NCBI GenBank assembly: GCA_965219935.1
Contig: CBDCOU010000003.1
Coordinates: 1,240,001 to 1,304,000, forward strand
DNA length: 64,000 nt
DNA from: Bin34 sp965219935
Lineage (GTDB): Bacteria > Chloroflexota > Anaerolineae > Caldilineales > Caldilineaceae
Reading direction: 5' to 3'
The notes below the pieces were generated by a model that had not been told where the DNA came from, ran no database searches, and saw only the letters and a list, made by a program, of their open reading frames with translations. Shown here in pieces: positions 1 to 10,126 of the stretch (within the stretch, counting starts at the first letter, position 1; every line of letters begins with the position of its first letter). Both the position numbers and the translations under genes were made by a program.

Positions 1-2
1 GT

Positions 3-764
<762 letters not shown>

Positions 765-773
765 GACCGAACC

Positions 774-1928
774 TCAGTTGCCGTCCTCCGGCATTGGCTC
801 AGCCAAAGCCAAGTAGATGGTCACAGCATTGTGCTGAAGCATGCCCAGATAGGTCGCGCCTTCCGACCCCTGCGGTCCCAGGGCATCACTGTACAACTCG
901 CCGCCCAGCCGAACGTCCCATCCCCGGGCGCGGACCGCCTCGCGCACGGCCGCCACCGCGTCCGTGGAAACCGAAGACTCCACAAACATCGCCGGGATCC
1001 GATGCGCGACGATGGTTTCGGCAATCTGCTGGATGTCGTACACCGATGCCTCGGACTCGGTGCTCAACCCCTGCAGACCGATGCTTTCCAGATTCGCCAC
1101 CGCCGTGAAGTAGCCGAAGGCATCGTGGGCTGTCACCAGATACCGCACCGGAATGCGTTCCCCGGCGAACAGTTCGGCGATGAGCGCACCCGCCCCAGCG
1201 ATCCGTTCCGCCACCTTCTCCGCATTGGCCGCGAACTCGGGTACGGGTTCGGCGTACATTCCCTCCAGAACCTGCGCCATCCGCACGGTTGCCAGGGACC
1301 ACAGCTCCGGATGGTTCCAGATGTGCGGATCCACTAGGCCCTCGTCGGTGTGAATGAACCGGTCCGCCAATTTCTCATCCTCGTACAGCAAGTCGCCCAG
1401 GGCTATCACGCATCGGCTGCCGGCCAACTCCTCCAAGGCTCCCAGCATCTGGGCTTCCAGGTGCAGGCCGTTGTAGAAGATGACATCGGCCTTGTTGAAT
1501 GCTTCCGCGTCGCCGAGGGTGGGCGCGTACAGATGGGGATCAACGCCGGGTCCCAGCATCGTGTGCGTCTCGACGGCGATGGCTGGCCTGACCATCACGG
1601 CCAAACTCGGTTCCGCGCCGGCATCGACGGATGCCAGGACGGCGACACCGGTTCGTTCCGCCAGCGTGCCGGGGTCCCAAAGCCCGTCCGGTATCTGCTC
1701 AAGCCCCAGAAGCAGATCCACCACGCTGCCGATTTGTCCGGTGGTGGACAGAACCCGCAGCGGATCGTCCTGGGCCATGCCCGCGGCACAGGGATCCACC
1801 GCGGGAGCGGAACCTCCAACGTTCCCGTTGCCGGCACAACCTGCAATCAGGCCGCCAAGGAGGACAACCAGCAGAAACGCCGGTGCCCGGCGGCATGCTC
1901 CCACCATACTTGCCAAGTCTGCGTTCAT
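774..1928 (-). CDS. Metal ABC transporter substrate-binding lipoprotein, TroA/ZnuA family
   Basis: This is the 384-residue extracytoplasmic metal-binding component of the importer. The N-terminus has a hydrophobic signal followed by the lipobox LIAGC, so it is probably a lipoprotein anchored on the outer face of the membrane. The expected metal ligands are visible: a His in DPHLY, a His in DPHIW, an acidic/His site around VTAHDAFGYF and an Asp in the C-terminal YSDALG segment. There is no long His-rich loop, which leans towards Mn or Fe over Zn, weakly. Its ATG overlaps the stop codon of the DtxR-type regulator by four bases (ATGA), so the two are translationally coupled, and the ATPase gene follows 9 bases later. 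Confidence 0.92.
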   Translation of the reverse strand: MNADLASMVGACRRAPAFLLVVLLGGLIAGCAGNGNVGGSAPAVDPCAAGMAQDDPLRVLSTTGQIGSVVDLLLGLEQIPDGLWDPGTLAERTGVAVLASVDAGAEPSLAVMVRPAIAVETHTMLGPGVDPHLYAPTLGDAEAFNKADVIFYNGLHLEAQMLGALEELAGSRCVIALGDLLYEDEKLADRFIHTDEGLVDPHIWNHPELWSLATVRMAQVLEGMYAEPVPEFAANAEKVAERIAGAGALIAELFAGERIPVRYLVTAHDAFGYFTAVANLESIGLQGLSTESEASVYDIQQIAETIVAHRIPAMFVESSVSTDAVAAVREAVRARGWDVRLGGELYSDALGPQGSEGATYLGMLQHNAVTIYLALAEPMPEDGN

Positions 1929-2614
1929 TGTTCATCGGCTCCCGACACGAGCAGCCTTTGCGCCAGATCGTGGCCAATCACGGCATCCCTGCCGTTTACC
2001 TCCAGCCGCACCGGACCATCGAAAGGCAGCTTCTCCTTGACAATGATGGGTGCGCCCGGCCGCAACCCGATTTCCCCGAGCCAGGTCAGCACATCCGACT
2101 CCTGCGACAGGACGCGCACCACGCGCCGACACGCCTGCTCCGGCACTTCGGACAACAGCTGCCCCGACACCACCGGCATGCGCCCCTGCTTGTCCGGGAT
2201 GGGATCGCCGTGCGGATCAACCTGCGGACTGTTCAGCAGGTTGTCGATCGCGTCTTCCAACACCTCGTCCAGATCGTGCTCGAACTTCTCCGCAATCTGA
2301 TGCACCACCTGCCACGGCAGATTCAGGGTCTCCGTGAAGAACAGTTCAAGCAGCCGATGGTGACGCAGGACTTCCAGGGCAATCAACTGACCCCGCGCGG
2401 TCAGTTCGACCTCCTGGTACCGCTCGTACGTCAACAGGCCCATCTCGCCCAGACGCCTCGAATGACCTGAAACCGCCGCCGGTGTCACGCCCATGGCCTG
2501 GGCCAGCTCGGAGTTCGTGACCGGAGTTCCGGCGCTCCGCAACAGATAGGCAGTTTTCAGAAAGTCTTCCTGGGCCCGGGAGACATCCATCGATTCGGCA
2601 GTCACTTGGCACAC
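1925..2614 (-). CDS. DtxR/MntR-family metal-dependent transcriptional regulator
   Basis: This 229-residue regulator heads the metal-uptake operon and most likely represses it when bound to Mn(II) or Fe(II). The N-terminal winged helix (about residues 12-70) resembles DtxR family members, with the recognition-helix region TPAAVSGHSRRL. A dimerisation and metal-binding domain follows with the typical HHRLLELF and EHDLDEVLEDAID segments that carry the metal ligands. A C-terminal FeoA/SH3-like domain covers about residues 150-225. The GTG at 2614 gives the longest form. The ATG at 2590 gives a more family-typical N-terminus (MDVSRAQEDFLK). Neither has a strong ribosome site, so the start is uncertain. 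Confidence 0.92.
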   Translation of the reverse strand: MCQVTAESMDVSRAQEDFLKTAYLLRSAGTPVTNSELAQAMGVTPAAVSGHSRRLGEMGLLTYERYQEVELTARGQLIALEVLRHHRLLELFFTETLNLPWQVVHQIAEKFEHDLDEVLEDAIDNLLNSPQVDPHGDPIPDKQGRMPVVSGQLLSEVPEQACRRVVRVLSQESDVLTWLGEIGLRPGAPIIVKEKLPFDGPVRLEVNGRDAVIGHDLAQRLLVSGADEQ

Positions 2615-2660
2615 CTTGGCTCACATGTGGTTGACATTGTACAACACAATTCTTAACTCA

Positions 2661-2689
2661 GATAAACATTTTGATGTGTCCATGTCAAC
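2661..2689 (-). promoter_or_regulatory. Sigma-70-type promoter of the metal-uptake operon
   Basis: On the minus strand a perfect -35 TTGACA (2684-2689) is followed after 17 bases by TTATCT (2661-2666), placing transcription start near 2654, about 40 bases before the regulator gene. The start region contains TTGTACAA (2637-2644) and inverted GTTGACAT copies at 2632-2639 and 2683-2690. One of these overlaps the -35, so they are plausible operators for the DtxR-type protein. No experimental binding site is known here. Confidence 0.6.
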
Positions 2690-2837
2690 AATTCCATTTG
2701 ACGCACTTGACATGCGGCCTTGACCGGTAGTCGGACATTCGGTGCACGGCTGCTGATACCGGATTGGTCAACCTTTGCTACCATTTCCATCCAACAGGCT
2801 TGCTGCCCTCCGCCGGGATCAACCCGGTCGCTGCCCC

Positions 2838-5800
2838 ATGACGTCGAAGCCGCCTCACCTCATCCCCTCTTTGCGCTCGCCCGGTTGGCTCGCGGGCACC
2901 GCAGTTGCCGCGATGGCCGCGGCTCTGTTGTGGCTGGGATTTCCCTTGCCGCTGCCCGCCGAGAATGCCGAACCAACTTCCGCCCCGCAGGAGGCGCCTG
3001 TTCCCGGCCAGTCTGCATCCAACCGTCTGATCGTGGAGTTGCAGTCGCCCGGGATTGCCCAGGTGTTCGGCCGCGAGCGGATCGCGCGTACCGACAGTGT
3101 TGCCTTTGCAGCCCAAAACGACGCGGTGGAGGTATACGCCTACCAACTGCAGAACGAACAAGAGGCATTCCGGAACGAACTGGACAACCTGCAGAGCAAA
3201 GTCGCCGCCAGTTCCTACACAGGTCTGGACGGGATTGCCCATCCTCTGGCGTTCAACGCCGTTACGAACGCGATGGTCCTGCAATCCAGTTCGGGATTCG
3301 GCCCCGAGGCCGCGGCGGCCATCTCGTCGCTCCCCAACGTCCGGGCAGTGCACCGGGATCTGGAGGTCCAGGCACAGCTGTATGTCGGCCCGGAGTTGAT
3401 TCGTGCCTGGACCCGCACATCCGACGGCAATCCTGGCAGGTTTGACGGCAAGGGCGTGTTGGTGGGCTCCATTGATGCCGGCCTGCACAACCAGGCACCG
3501 ATGTTCAACGGCAGCGGATTCGCCTATCCGGACTGGTATCCGGACGGCGGACTCGGGATCACGGCAGCCAACAACGGCAAGATTGTCGTGTCCCGAACTT
3601 ACTTCCGGACCGCCGATCCGCCGCGCAGCAACGACTTCCACGCCTGGCCCGGCGCCGGTTCCTCGCACGGGGTCCACACCGGTGCCATTGCTGCCGGCAA
3701 CATCGTTACGGATGCTGCCTTCAGGGGGGTTGCCTTGCCGACCCTGTCCGGCATTGCCCCCCAAGCCTGGCTGGGAAGCTACCGGGTGTTCTACAACAGT
3801 CAGAGCGGAAAGAAAACGTTCTTCACGGCGGAAGGTGTGGCCGCATTGGAAGACACCGTCAAGGACGGCATGGACGTGGTGATCGGCTCGTGGGGAACCG
3901 GTCCCAGCGTCAACAGCTCTCCCTACAACTTCCTTGATTCGGCCCTGGTCAATGCCGCCTCTGCCGACATGATGGTCGTCATGGCGGCAGGCAACTACGG
4001 TCCGATGCCGTTCTCCGTGGCCAACCCGTCCGACAGTTACCTGACAGTCGGCGCCGTGTCCACCGGCGGTCGGTTCAGCCTACAGTCCGCCGACGTGAGT
4101 CGATTGGGACAGCCGAACCAGCGACTGCTCACGGATCTGGAATTCAATCAGGCGGAATTCGGACCGCGCTTCAGGGCCGGTCAAATCCATACCTACCCAC
4201 TCCTGGACGGGGCCACCATCGACTCGGCCAACCCGTATGGCTGCCAGGCTTGGCGGCCATCCTCGTTGACGGGCCGGGTTGTCATTGTCGAACGCGGATT
4301 CTGTTCGTTTGTTTCGAAGGTGATTAACGCACAGGAAGCCGGTTCCTCGGCGGTCGTCATTCACAACCATGCCGGCGGCGGCAACACCCTGGTGCGCATG
4401 TCCCAGGACAATACCAATCGCGCCGTGCGCATCCCCGCGTTGTTCATGGGCCACGACACCGGAATGGCCATTCGACAACACTTGGCCCAAGCCTCGCTCC
4501 AGCTGATCGTCTCCACCACTCCCACCCAGCGCGGCAACCACCCGTTGGTGGTGCCGGAATTCAGTGGACGCGGGCCGACCGTGTTCGGATCACTGAAACC
4601 GGACCTGGTGGCACCCGGGGCCTACATCATGTCCCAGGGCTACGCCCTGTCCCCGGTCAGTGAACTGCGCCACAAGGGATACGGCCAAGCCTCCGGGACT
4701 TCAATGGCAGCGCCTTTCGCGGCAGGGACGGCGGCGCTGCTCAAACAGGCACATCCGGAATGGACCAACGACCAGATATTCTCGGCCATGGCGAACACGG
4801 CCGACTTCCGCGGACTTCGCAACCCCGACGGCTCGCCGGCCGGGCTGCTGGACATGGGAAGCGGCCTGCTGAACATTGAACGCGCCATCGCCAACTCACT
4901 ATTCCTGGTCCCCCATAAAGCCGACTTCGGTCTTGTGAGACAGGCAACAGGCGAATTGACCCGCTCCATCACGATTGCCAACACCGGTTCAGCAGACCGA
5001 TCCCTACAGCTTTCCCTGGTGCAGGCCGGTACGACCAGCCTACCGCCATTGTCCCATGTCTCTGTGATGCCCTCCCAGATCGATCTGCCGGCAGGCACCA
5101 CCACGGAAGCCACGATTACCCTCGATCTGGAAGCTGTCTCGGGCCCCGGCATCCTGGAGGGTTTCCTGTTGATTTCAGATGGCTTGGATGAATGGCACGC
5201 CCCGGTTTTCGCCTGGCTGACCTCCCATCCCCCTTCGCCGCAAGTTGTCCTGATTGATGCCGATCTCAGCCCGTTGCATCCGGACGTTGCGCCCTGGTAC
5301 AGGAGGACCCTGACGGCTCTGGGGATTGATTTCCTCTACTGGGACACCGCACTCAATCTGGTCAATGTGCCACCGGCCCTGTTTGCCGCTTCGCCCCCGG
5401 AATGGGTCATCCTGTTTACAGGCGATCATGCCGGCAACCCGAAGGCCAGCAATGTTCCCCTGCCGTTCTCGGACGGCGACCTGGACCTGTTGGTCCAGTA
5501 TCTGGAGGCAGGCGGCAATTTGCTGGTGATGGGCAAGCACGGCCACAAAGTCCTAGGCTCTTCCGAACTACGCCGGGCACTCCTTAACGGAGTACGGATC
5601 CAGGAACAGACCGCCGACCGATACGGACGCACCCAGCTCCAGGTGTCCGGCGTTCAGCCCGGGCTCGATGGCTGGGGAGATCTGGTGCTGGATCTGGCGC
5701 GGCCCAATACCGATTTGGGACAGACACCCCTGACATCCTCCGGCACCGGCACCCCCGATGCCGACAATCCACTCTCGGGGCAGGTTGCCTGGTCCCTGCA

Positions 5801-6380
5801 GCCAGCCACCGAATCACTGCTCATGGATGTCACGGTTGACGGTTCGGAACTCAGGGGGATCAAATCGATTCACCTTGTCCACGAGCAAGGAGGGACGACG
5901 GTTGCCGGCGACCCGCTGTGGGCCACACCACACCTGGTTCCCATTGACGGCCGATTCCAATGGCAGGGCCGGGTCAACCTCAGTACCGATCAGGAACTTG
6001 CCCGGAGGCAGGGAAGCCTGCGGCTCAACGTTGAAGTCCTGACGTCCGGTTCCACCGTCCTGCAGGCCAACGCGCCCGTCCTGGCGCCACAGGCGGACAA
6101 CGCCGCAGGGGCGCTGCCCCTGCACACACTGACCACCGGAACACAGGCCGGCAATGCCGAAGCCTGGCTGGTTCTCCAGGACCAGATCGACGGCGCCACC
6201 CGGGTTGTCGGCATCGCGCGGCCCAACACCGATGACGGTTCAGGACGCGGAACAGCCTACCTGGCCACCTTCGGCCTCGAACACATCAACGATCTCGGCA
6301 CGGGCACCAACCGTGCACAGTTCGTCTCCAAGATCCTGGCCTCCACACAGGAGACCGGTTCGGATCCGGTGGGGAACTGA
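2838..6380 (+). CDS. Secreted subtilisin-like serine protease (S8) with PA domain
   Basis: This is a 1180-residue exported protease. A hydrophobic segment near residues 17-35 acts as signal or anchor. The catalytic triad is readable: Asp213 in GSIDAGL, His277 in SHGVHTGAIAAGN and Ser622 in GTSMAAPFAAG. The His motif is the variant HGVHT, not HGTHV. A PA (protease-associated) domain is inserted between His and Ser, around residues 430-555. After the catalytic domain come an Ig/Fn-like segment and a glutamine-amidotransferase-like region (about 790-900, VLIDADLS to LLVMGKHGHK), then a beta-rich tail. The ATG at 2838 is preferred to one 63 bases upstream because it starts directly before the signal sequence. 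The gene converges with the next one with only 9 bases between the stops. The substrate is unknown. Confidence 0.9.
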   Translation: MTSKPPHLIPSLRSPGWLAGTAVAAMAAALLWLGFPLPLPAENAEPTSAPQEAPVPGQSASNRLIVELQSPGIAQVFGRERIARTDSVAFAAQNDAVEVYAYQLQNEQEAFRNELDNLQSKVAASSYTGLDGIAHPLAFNAVTNAMVLQSSSGFGPEAAAAISSLPNVRAVHRDLEVQAQLYVGPELIRAWTRTSDGNPGRFDGKGVLVGSIDAGLHNQAPMFNGSGFAYPDWYPDGGLGITAANNGKIVVSRTYFRTADPPRSNDFHAWPGAGSSHGVHTGAIAAGNIVTDAAFRGVALPTLSGIAPQAWLGSYRVFYNSQSGKKTFFTAEGVAALEDTVKDGMDVVIGSWGTGPSVNSSPYNFLDSALVNAASADMMVVMAAGNYGPMPFSVANPSDSYLTVGAVSTGGRFSLQSADVSRLGQPNQRLLTDLEFNQAEFGPRFRAGQIHTYPLLDGATIDSANPYGCQAWRPSSLTGRVVIVERGFCSFVSKVINAQEAGSSAVVIHNHAGGGNTLVRMSQDNTNRAVRIPALFMGHDTGMAIRQHLAQASLQLIVSTTPTQRGNHPLVVPEFSGRGPTVFGSLKPDLVAPGAYIMSQGYALSPVSELRHKGYGQASGTSMAAPFAAGTAALLKQAHPEWTNDQIFSAMANTADFRGLRNPDGSPAGLLDMGSGLLNIERAIANSLFLVPHKADFGLVRQATGELTRSITIANTGSADRSLQLSLVQAGTTSLPPLSHVSVMPSQIDLPAGTTTEATITLDLEAVSGPGILEGFLLISDGLDEWHAPVFAWLTSHPPSPQVVLIDADLSPLHPDVAPWYRRTLTALGIDFLYWDTALNLVNVPPALFAASPPEWVILFTGDHAGNPKASNVPLPFSDGDLDLLVQYLEAGGNLLVMGKHGHKVLGSSELRRALLNGVRIQEQTADRYGRTQLQVSGVQPGLDGWGDLVLDLARPNTDLGQTPLTSSGTGTPDADNPLSGQVAWSLQPATESLLMDVTVDGSELRGIKSIHLVHEQGGTTVAGDPLWATPHLVPIDGRFQWQGRVNLSTDQELARRQGSLRLNVEVLTSGSTVLQANAPVLAPQADNAAGALPLHTLTTGTQAGNAEAWLVLQDQIDGATRVVGIARPNTDDGSGRGTAYLATFGLEHINDLGTGTNRAQFVSKILASTQETGSDPVGN

Positions 6381-6389
6381 ACCTCGGAA

Positions 6390-7097
6390 TCAGCGCTGGA
6401 TCAGCATCCGGCCGCAGCTCGGACAGTGGAGATAGTTGCTGCTCCCATTGCGGGGCGCCGTCGCCACGCTGGTGGGCAGGCTCATGAAACACGCATCGCA
6501 GGAGGAGTTGGTGATCGTGGTCACCGCGATGCCGTTCTTGCGCTTCAGTAGCTCCTCGTAGATTTGCAATGCGTCCTCGTTCATGTCGCTGGCACGCACC
6601 GAACGTTCCCGGTTCAGCTCCTTCAGCTCGGCCGCCATGCCTTCCTGTTCTTCCTTGGCACAACGACGCAGTTCCTCCCACTCCCCGGTCCGCTCCGCCA
6701 ACCGTTCAACCAGCGGCTGATACTGCTTGTTCTTGTCCTCAAACTCAAGCAGTGCCGCCAAGGCACGTTCCTCGTAGGCGGACTTGGTGGACTCGAGTTC
6801 CGCAATCTGCGCCTGCAGCGCGGCAATGTCCTTGGGATCGGTCAGGCGTCCGCTGTTCAGCAGGTCCTGATTGGCCGCAATCTTCTCCTTGACAACCTTT
6901 ACCTGGCTTTCCGCCAAGGCCTGGTTCTCCTTCAGGCTCTCCTGCTCCTCGCTCATGGAACCGACCGATTCGCGCAACCGAATCAAATCGATCGGCTCGC
7001 GAACGCTGACCAGCGACTTCTTGACTTGCTTGACGATGCGCAGACGTTTCAGGTCGATTTGCTGCAAGTCAAACAGCTTCTCTATATCGGTTGCCAC
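6390..7097 (-). CDS. Zinc-ribbon coiled-coil protein (COG1579 family)
   Basis: This 235-residue protein has a long N-terminal coiled coil (about residues 1-175, with heptads rich in E, Q, K and L) followed by a four-cysteine zinc ribbon (CDAC and CPSC, about residues 198-228). This is the architecture of the widespread COG1579 family, predicted nucleic-acid-binding proteins of unknown exact role. The start is a GTG at 7097; an in-frame ATG is absent nearby. It is a single-gene unit with its own promoter just upstream, and it converges on the protease gene. Confidence 0.87.
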   Translation of the reverse strand: MATDIEKLFDLQQIDLKRLRIVKQVKKSLVSVREPIDLIRLRESVGSMSEEQESLKENQALAESQVKVVKEKIAANQDLLNSGRLTDPKDIAALQAQIAELESTKSAYEERALAALLEFEDKNKQYQPLVERLAERTGEWEELRRCAKEEQEGMAAELKELNRERSVRASDMNEDALQIYEELLKRKNGIAVTTITNSSCDACFMSLPTSVATAPRNGSSNYLHCPSCGRMLIQR

Positions 7098-7128
7098 AAC
7101 GCCACGCTTTTACTGTGCTAGGTCGTGA

Positions 7129-7134
7129 ATTATA
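7129..7134 (-). promoter_or_regulatory. Extended -10 promoter of the zinc-ribbon gene
   Basis: The minus strand reads TGCTATAATTC here: a consensus -10 TATAAT with a TGN extension. The corresponding -35 (GGAACT, 7152-7157) is poor, as expected for extended -10 promoters. Transcription would start near 7122, about 25 bases before the GTG start. Confidence 0.55.
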
Positions 7135-7159
7135 GCACCGGCCGACGGTGTAGTTCCGT

Positions 7160-7685
7160 ACACAGGACCTCGGATCCCGGCAATCGCATTCCAGTTTGGA
7201 TGGCGACCGCGGGTGGGTTGGGCATGGTCTTGGTCCCTGCCGGGCACGCTCAACACGACCCACATCGTCCCCATGCCCCGGGAGCCCGGCCACCGCGAGC
7301 GAAGCTCTTCCCTGCTCCCGAGCCCCATGCCATTCATTGCCAAAGACACTCGTGGCGGCACCCCTGATCGTGACTTGTGATCCGGTCTAGCGGATCTTGG
7401 GACAAGCTTCCCGGCAGGCCTCAAGCGTGCCGCGGTTGATGATTCCGGATTTGCGTCATGGGGTTCCTGCACGCGACACGCTCAACCCCGCGTGCGCACG
7501 CCCCGACCGCAACCTATTGGTATCCGTTTTGTCCGGGACAAGACGCGAAGCCGGCACACCCCAATTCCCGGAAGTTGTCTAGAATCACTTGATCGAAATC
7601 AACGGACGTACAAAGGTCGGACGGCCGGGCACCCCCGCAGGTTTTCACGAAGCCCGGTGCGTACTGGCCCTGTGCCGTTCCCCGC
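7160..7685. other. Intergenic region without recognisable gene
   Basis: About 530 bases between the divergent zinc-ribbon and small-membrane-protein genes. Short open frames exist on both strands but have no similarity that I recognise, no good ribosome sites and unnatural composition. I see no tRNA-like fold and no strong terminator. It may hold the promoter and 5' untranslated region of the 58-residue membrane protein. Confidence 0.5.
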
Positions 7686-7701
7686 CCACAAGGAATCCAG
7701 C

Positions 7702-7878
7702 GTGCGCAGACCTCCTTCACCGCGAACCTCCAGCCAAGGGGTAATCGAACTGCTCCTGATGATTATCCTGGTTGTGATTGTGTTCCTGTCCATTCTGCTC
7801 ATCATGGGAGACGACGTGCAGGGCTTGGTGCGCGATCTGCTGTCGGACTGGTTTCCGGAAACCGCCGGAGGATCCTGA
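7702..7878 (+). CDS. Small single-span membrane protein (58 aa), unknown function
   Basis: The reading frame here contains a strongly hydrophobic stretch (about residues 14-36, IELLLMIILVVIVFLSILLI) followed by an acidic tail. I chose the GTG at 7702 because AAGGA sits seven bases upstream. The longer upstream reading is rich in Arg and Pro and looks non-coding. The segment SSQGVIELLLMIILVVIV resembles the N-terminal helix of Flp-type pilin-like small proteins, but the match is too short for a family call. It lies nine bases before a DUF1361 membrane protein and is probably co-transcribed with it. Confidence 0.6.
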   Translation: MRRPPSPRTSSQGVIELLLMIILVVIVFLSILLIMGDDVQGLVRDLLSDWFPETAGGS

Positions 7879-7887
7879 GCAGCAACC

Positions 7888-8661
7888 TTGAACACCTTGG
7901 TCAAACCAAGCCGTGCCGACGGCCCGATTGGGACACCCCGAGCCCATCCAACGAAAACCGCAGACCTGTTCGTCGCCCTGATGCGTCGGCGCTCCGTACA
8001 AATTGGACTGATGTTGGTGCTGGCCACGTTCTGCTGTGTCCTGCTGGTGGCTTTCCGCGTTTGGCGAACCGGCAGCATCACATACCTGTTCCTACTGTGG
8101 AACCTCGCCTTGGCCTGGGTGCCCATGCTGATCAGTTGCCTCCTCTACTACGGCCACTGGCGCAACATGCAGGTGCCCGCAGGGAACCTCGTTCTGTTTG
8201 GCGTCTGGTTCCTGTTCTATCCCAACGCGCCCTACATCGTCACCGACCTGATCCACCTGATTCCAAGGTACCCGATACCGGTCTGGTACGACCTCATGGT
8301 GATTGTGTTCAACGCCTGGACCGGATTTGCCCTGGCGGTTTGCTCCCTGTACCAGATGCAGGCATTGATTGCCAAGCGGTTCGGCCGACCTTGGGGATGG
8401 GTACTGGCGGCCGTCACGATCCCGGCGACTGGACTGGGGATTTACATTGGACGCTTCCTGGACTGGAACAGCTGGGACCTCATGCTTGAACCGACCACGA
8501 TTGTCCGCAATGTAGTGGCCGATCTGCTCAACGCACCCAATGATCCGACCGCCGTGGCCGTCAGCGTTCTGTTCAGCGTGCTGCTGGGCCTGACCTATGG
8601 CATCGCGCGGATTGCGGCCGGAACCGACACGCCCTCAAACTCGGATGTCCGAGTTATGTAA
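7888..8661 (+). CDS. DUF1361 multispanning membrane protein
   Basis: This 257-residue integral membrane protein has about six to seven predicted transmembrane helices. It carries the hallmark DUF1361 pattern: LLWNLALAWVP, then WFLFYPNAPYIVTDLIHL, then VWYDLMVIVFNAWTGFA. The family is widespread in Gram-positive bacteria, cyanobacteria and Chloroflexota and has no established function. The start is uncertain: the TTG at 7888 gives the full length, while an ATG at 7981 would remove a charged 31-residue N-terminus. It sits directly downstream of the 58-residue membrane protein. Confidence 0.85.
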   Translation: MNTLVKPSRADGPIGTPRAHPTKTADLFVALMRRRSVQIGLMLVLATFCCVLLVAFRVWRTGSITYLFLLWNLALAWVPMLISCLLYYGHWRNMQVPAGNLVLFGVWFLFYPNAPYIVTDLIHLIPRYPIPVWYDLMVIVFNAWTGFALAVCSLYQMQALIAKRFGRPWGWVLAAVTIPATGLGIYIGRFLDWNSWDLMLEPTTIVRNVVADLLNAPNDPTAVAVSVLFSVLLGLTYGIARIAAGTDTPSNSDVRVM

Positions 8662-8865
8662 AGCCGAGATTTTGATTCAGGGGGCTCGCTGACTCGATTG
8701 GCCGACCGCATCCAATTCGACTTCCGGGAGCCTGCCAACAGGGAATGTGGGCCCAACCGGAATGAGCCGTGACGGCGATGTGCCCCACCCAACCGTCGTT
8801 GGCAACCGCGTCCTGCGCATCACGCGCGCCACTGTCCGGGAACCGCGTCCCGGGCATGGGACGCG

Positions 8866-10005
8866 CTACAGACACAACCGGCGCACCAGTGCCCCGTACT
8901 GTTCGTAACCGGCCTGCAGCTGCTCCAGCTCGATGAACTCGTTGACAGTGTGCGCCTGGGCGATGTCTCCCGGTCCCCAGACAATCGAATCCACCACGGG
9001 CTGATAATGGGCGGCCTCTGTCCCGTAAGGCACGGTAACCGCTTCGGCAGTCCCCGCAATCTCACACAACAGACGTGTGAAGCGGCTGTCCTTGTTGCCG
9101 TAGAAATAGGGAATCTCGTGGTTGCGCAGATCGAACCCGTATGCCTGGGCCCGTTCCAGAATAATCGCGACCGCCTCTTCGAATCCCGATTCGGGCATGC
9201 TCCGAACCGACAGCTTGCACTCGCAACGTTCGGCCGTCACGTTGGTCGCGCAGCCAAAATCGGTGATCGTCATGTTGAAGCCGTTGGTCGGGGGATCGAA
9301 TTCCTCGTTCCGGAACTTGGGATCGGTCATGAAGCGGGTCTTGAGTTCGGCCATCTCCGCCAGGAACGGCGCGATTCTGAAGTTGGCGGAATCGCCGCGT
9401 TCGGTACTGGAATGCGCCGCGATGCCGCGCGCCGTGACGGACATGAAGGCGCCGCCCTTGTTGGCGTAGACCGGCACCATCCCGGTCGGCTCGGTCACAA
9501 TGCCACCCTCCACGGAGGCGCCGGCCAACAGCTCCGAATGCTCAATGATCCATGCAGCCCCGACATGGCCCACTTCCTCGTCGGCCGAGAAGGTCATGTA
9601 AACCGGGCTCCGCAACTGCCCGGCAGGAATGTCGGACACGGCACAGACAAAGGCGGCAAGCGGCCCCTTCATGTCGCAGCTGCCCCTGCCGTACAGCCGC
9701 CCGTCCGCAACCCTGGGCACGAACGGCTCCCATTCCTCCAAACCGGGCACCGTATCCGTGTGCGACAGGAATGCCACGCCCCCGGTACCCTGTCCGGCCC
9801 GGGCCACCAGGCAATGCTTTTGCACGCCTTCCGCATCGCGATAGGTCAGCCGTTCGGTGACCCAGCCCTGGCCTGCGGTCCGGTCCGCAAGGAAGTCGAT
9901 GACCGCAGCATTGTTGTCGGCGGACACCGAGGGAATCTCAATCAATGCCTTTGCGGTGTCCAGAACTGCCTGGTTCAAATCAACATTCTCCCAACTTGTC
10001 GTCAT
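8866..10005 (-). CDS. M20 family metallopeptidase, ArgE/acetylornithine deacetylase-like
   Basis: This 379-residue zinc amidohydrolase belongs to the ArgE/DapE/CPG2 group, which removes acyl groups from amino acids or cleaves small peptides. Metal and catalytic residues are in place: His82 and Asp84 in SHTDT, the bridging Asp111 in RGSCDMKG, the Glu143-Glu144 pair in ADEEVGH and a late His in AQAHTVNEF. A dimerisation (lid) domain fills about residues 175-285. The ATG at 10005 was chosen because the protein aligns from there; upstream in-frame sequence is unlike the family. The gene is divergent from an aldolase with 121 bases between the starts. No arg genes are nearby, so acetylornithine as substrate is only a guess. 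Confidence 0.85.
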   Translation of the reverse strand: MTTSWENVDLNQAVLDTAKALIEIPSVSADNNAAVIDFLADRTAGQGWVTERLTYRDAEGVQKHCLVARAGQGTGGVAFLSHTDTVPGLEEWEPFVPRVADGRLYGRGSCDMKGPLAAFVCAVSDIPAGQLRSPVYMTFSADEEVGHVGAAWIIEHSELLAGASVEGGIVTEPTGMVPVYANKGGAFMSVTARGIAAHSSTERGDSANFRIAPFLAEMAELKTRFMTDPKFRNEEFDPPTNGFNMTITDFGCATNVTAERCECKLSVRSMPESGFEEAVAIILERAQAYGFDLRNHEIPYFYGNKDSRFTRLLCEIAGTAEAVTVPYGTEAAHYQPVVDSIVWGPGDIAQAHTVNEFIELEQLQAGYEQYGALVRRLCL

Positions 10006-10040
10006 GCCCCGGCCGGATTCCGAACCGGCGCACCAAATTG

Positions 10041-10046
10041 TATACT
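10041..10046 (+). promoter_or_regulatory. -10 element in the divergent M20/aldolase promoter region
   Basis: TATACT at 10041-10046, with TTCCGA 17 bases upstream (10018-10023), could drive the aldolase gene. The same site reads TATACA on the minus strand and could serve the M20 gene, so divergent promoters may overlap here. Confidence 0.35.
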
Positions 10047-10126
10047 CGGCACACCGGTGGGGCCTGCAGGTCCGCGCCGCGGCCAAGGCCATTCCGACCA
10101 GTGCTGCATACCCGGACAATCCACAC

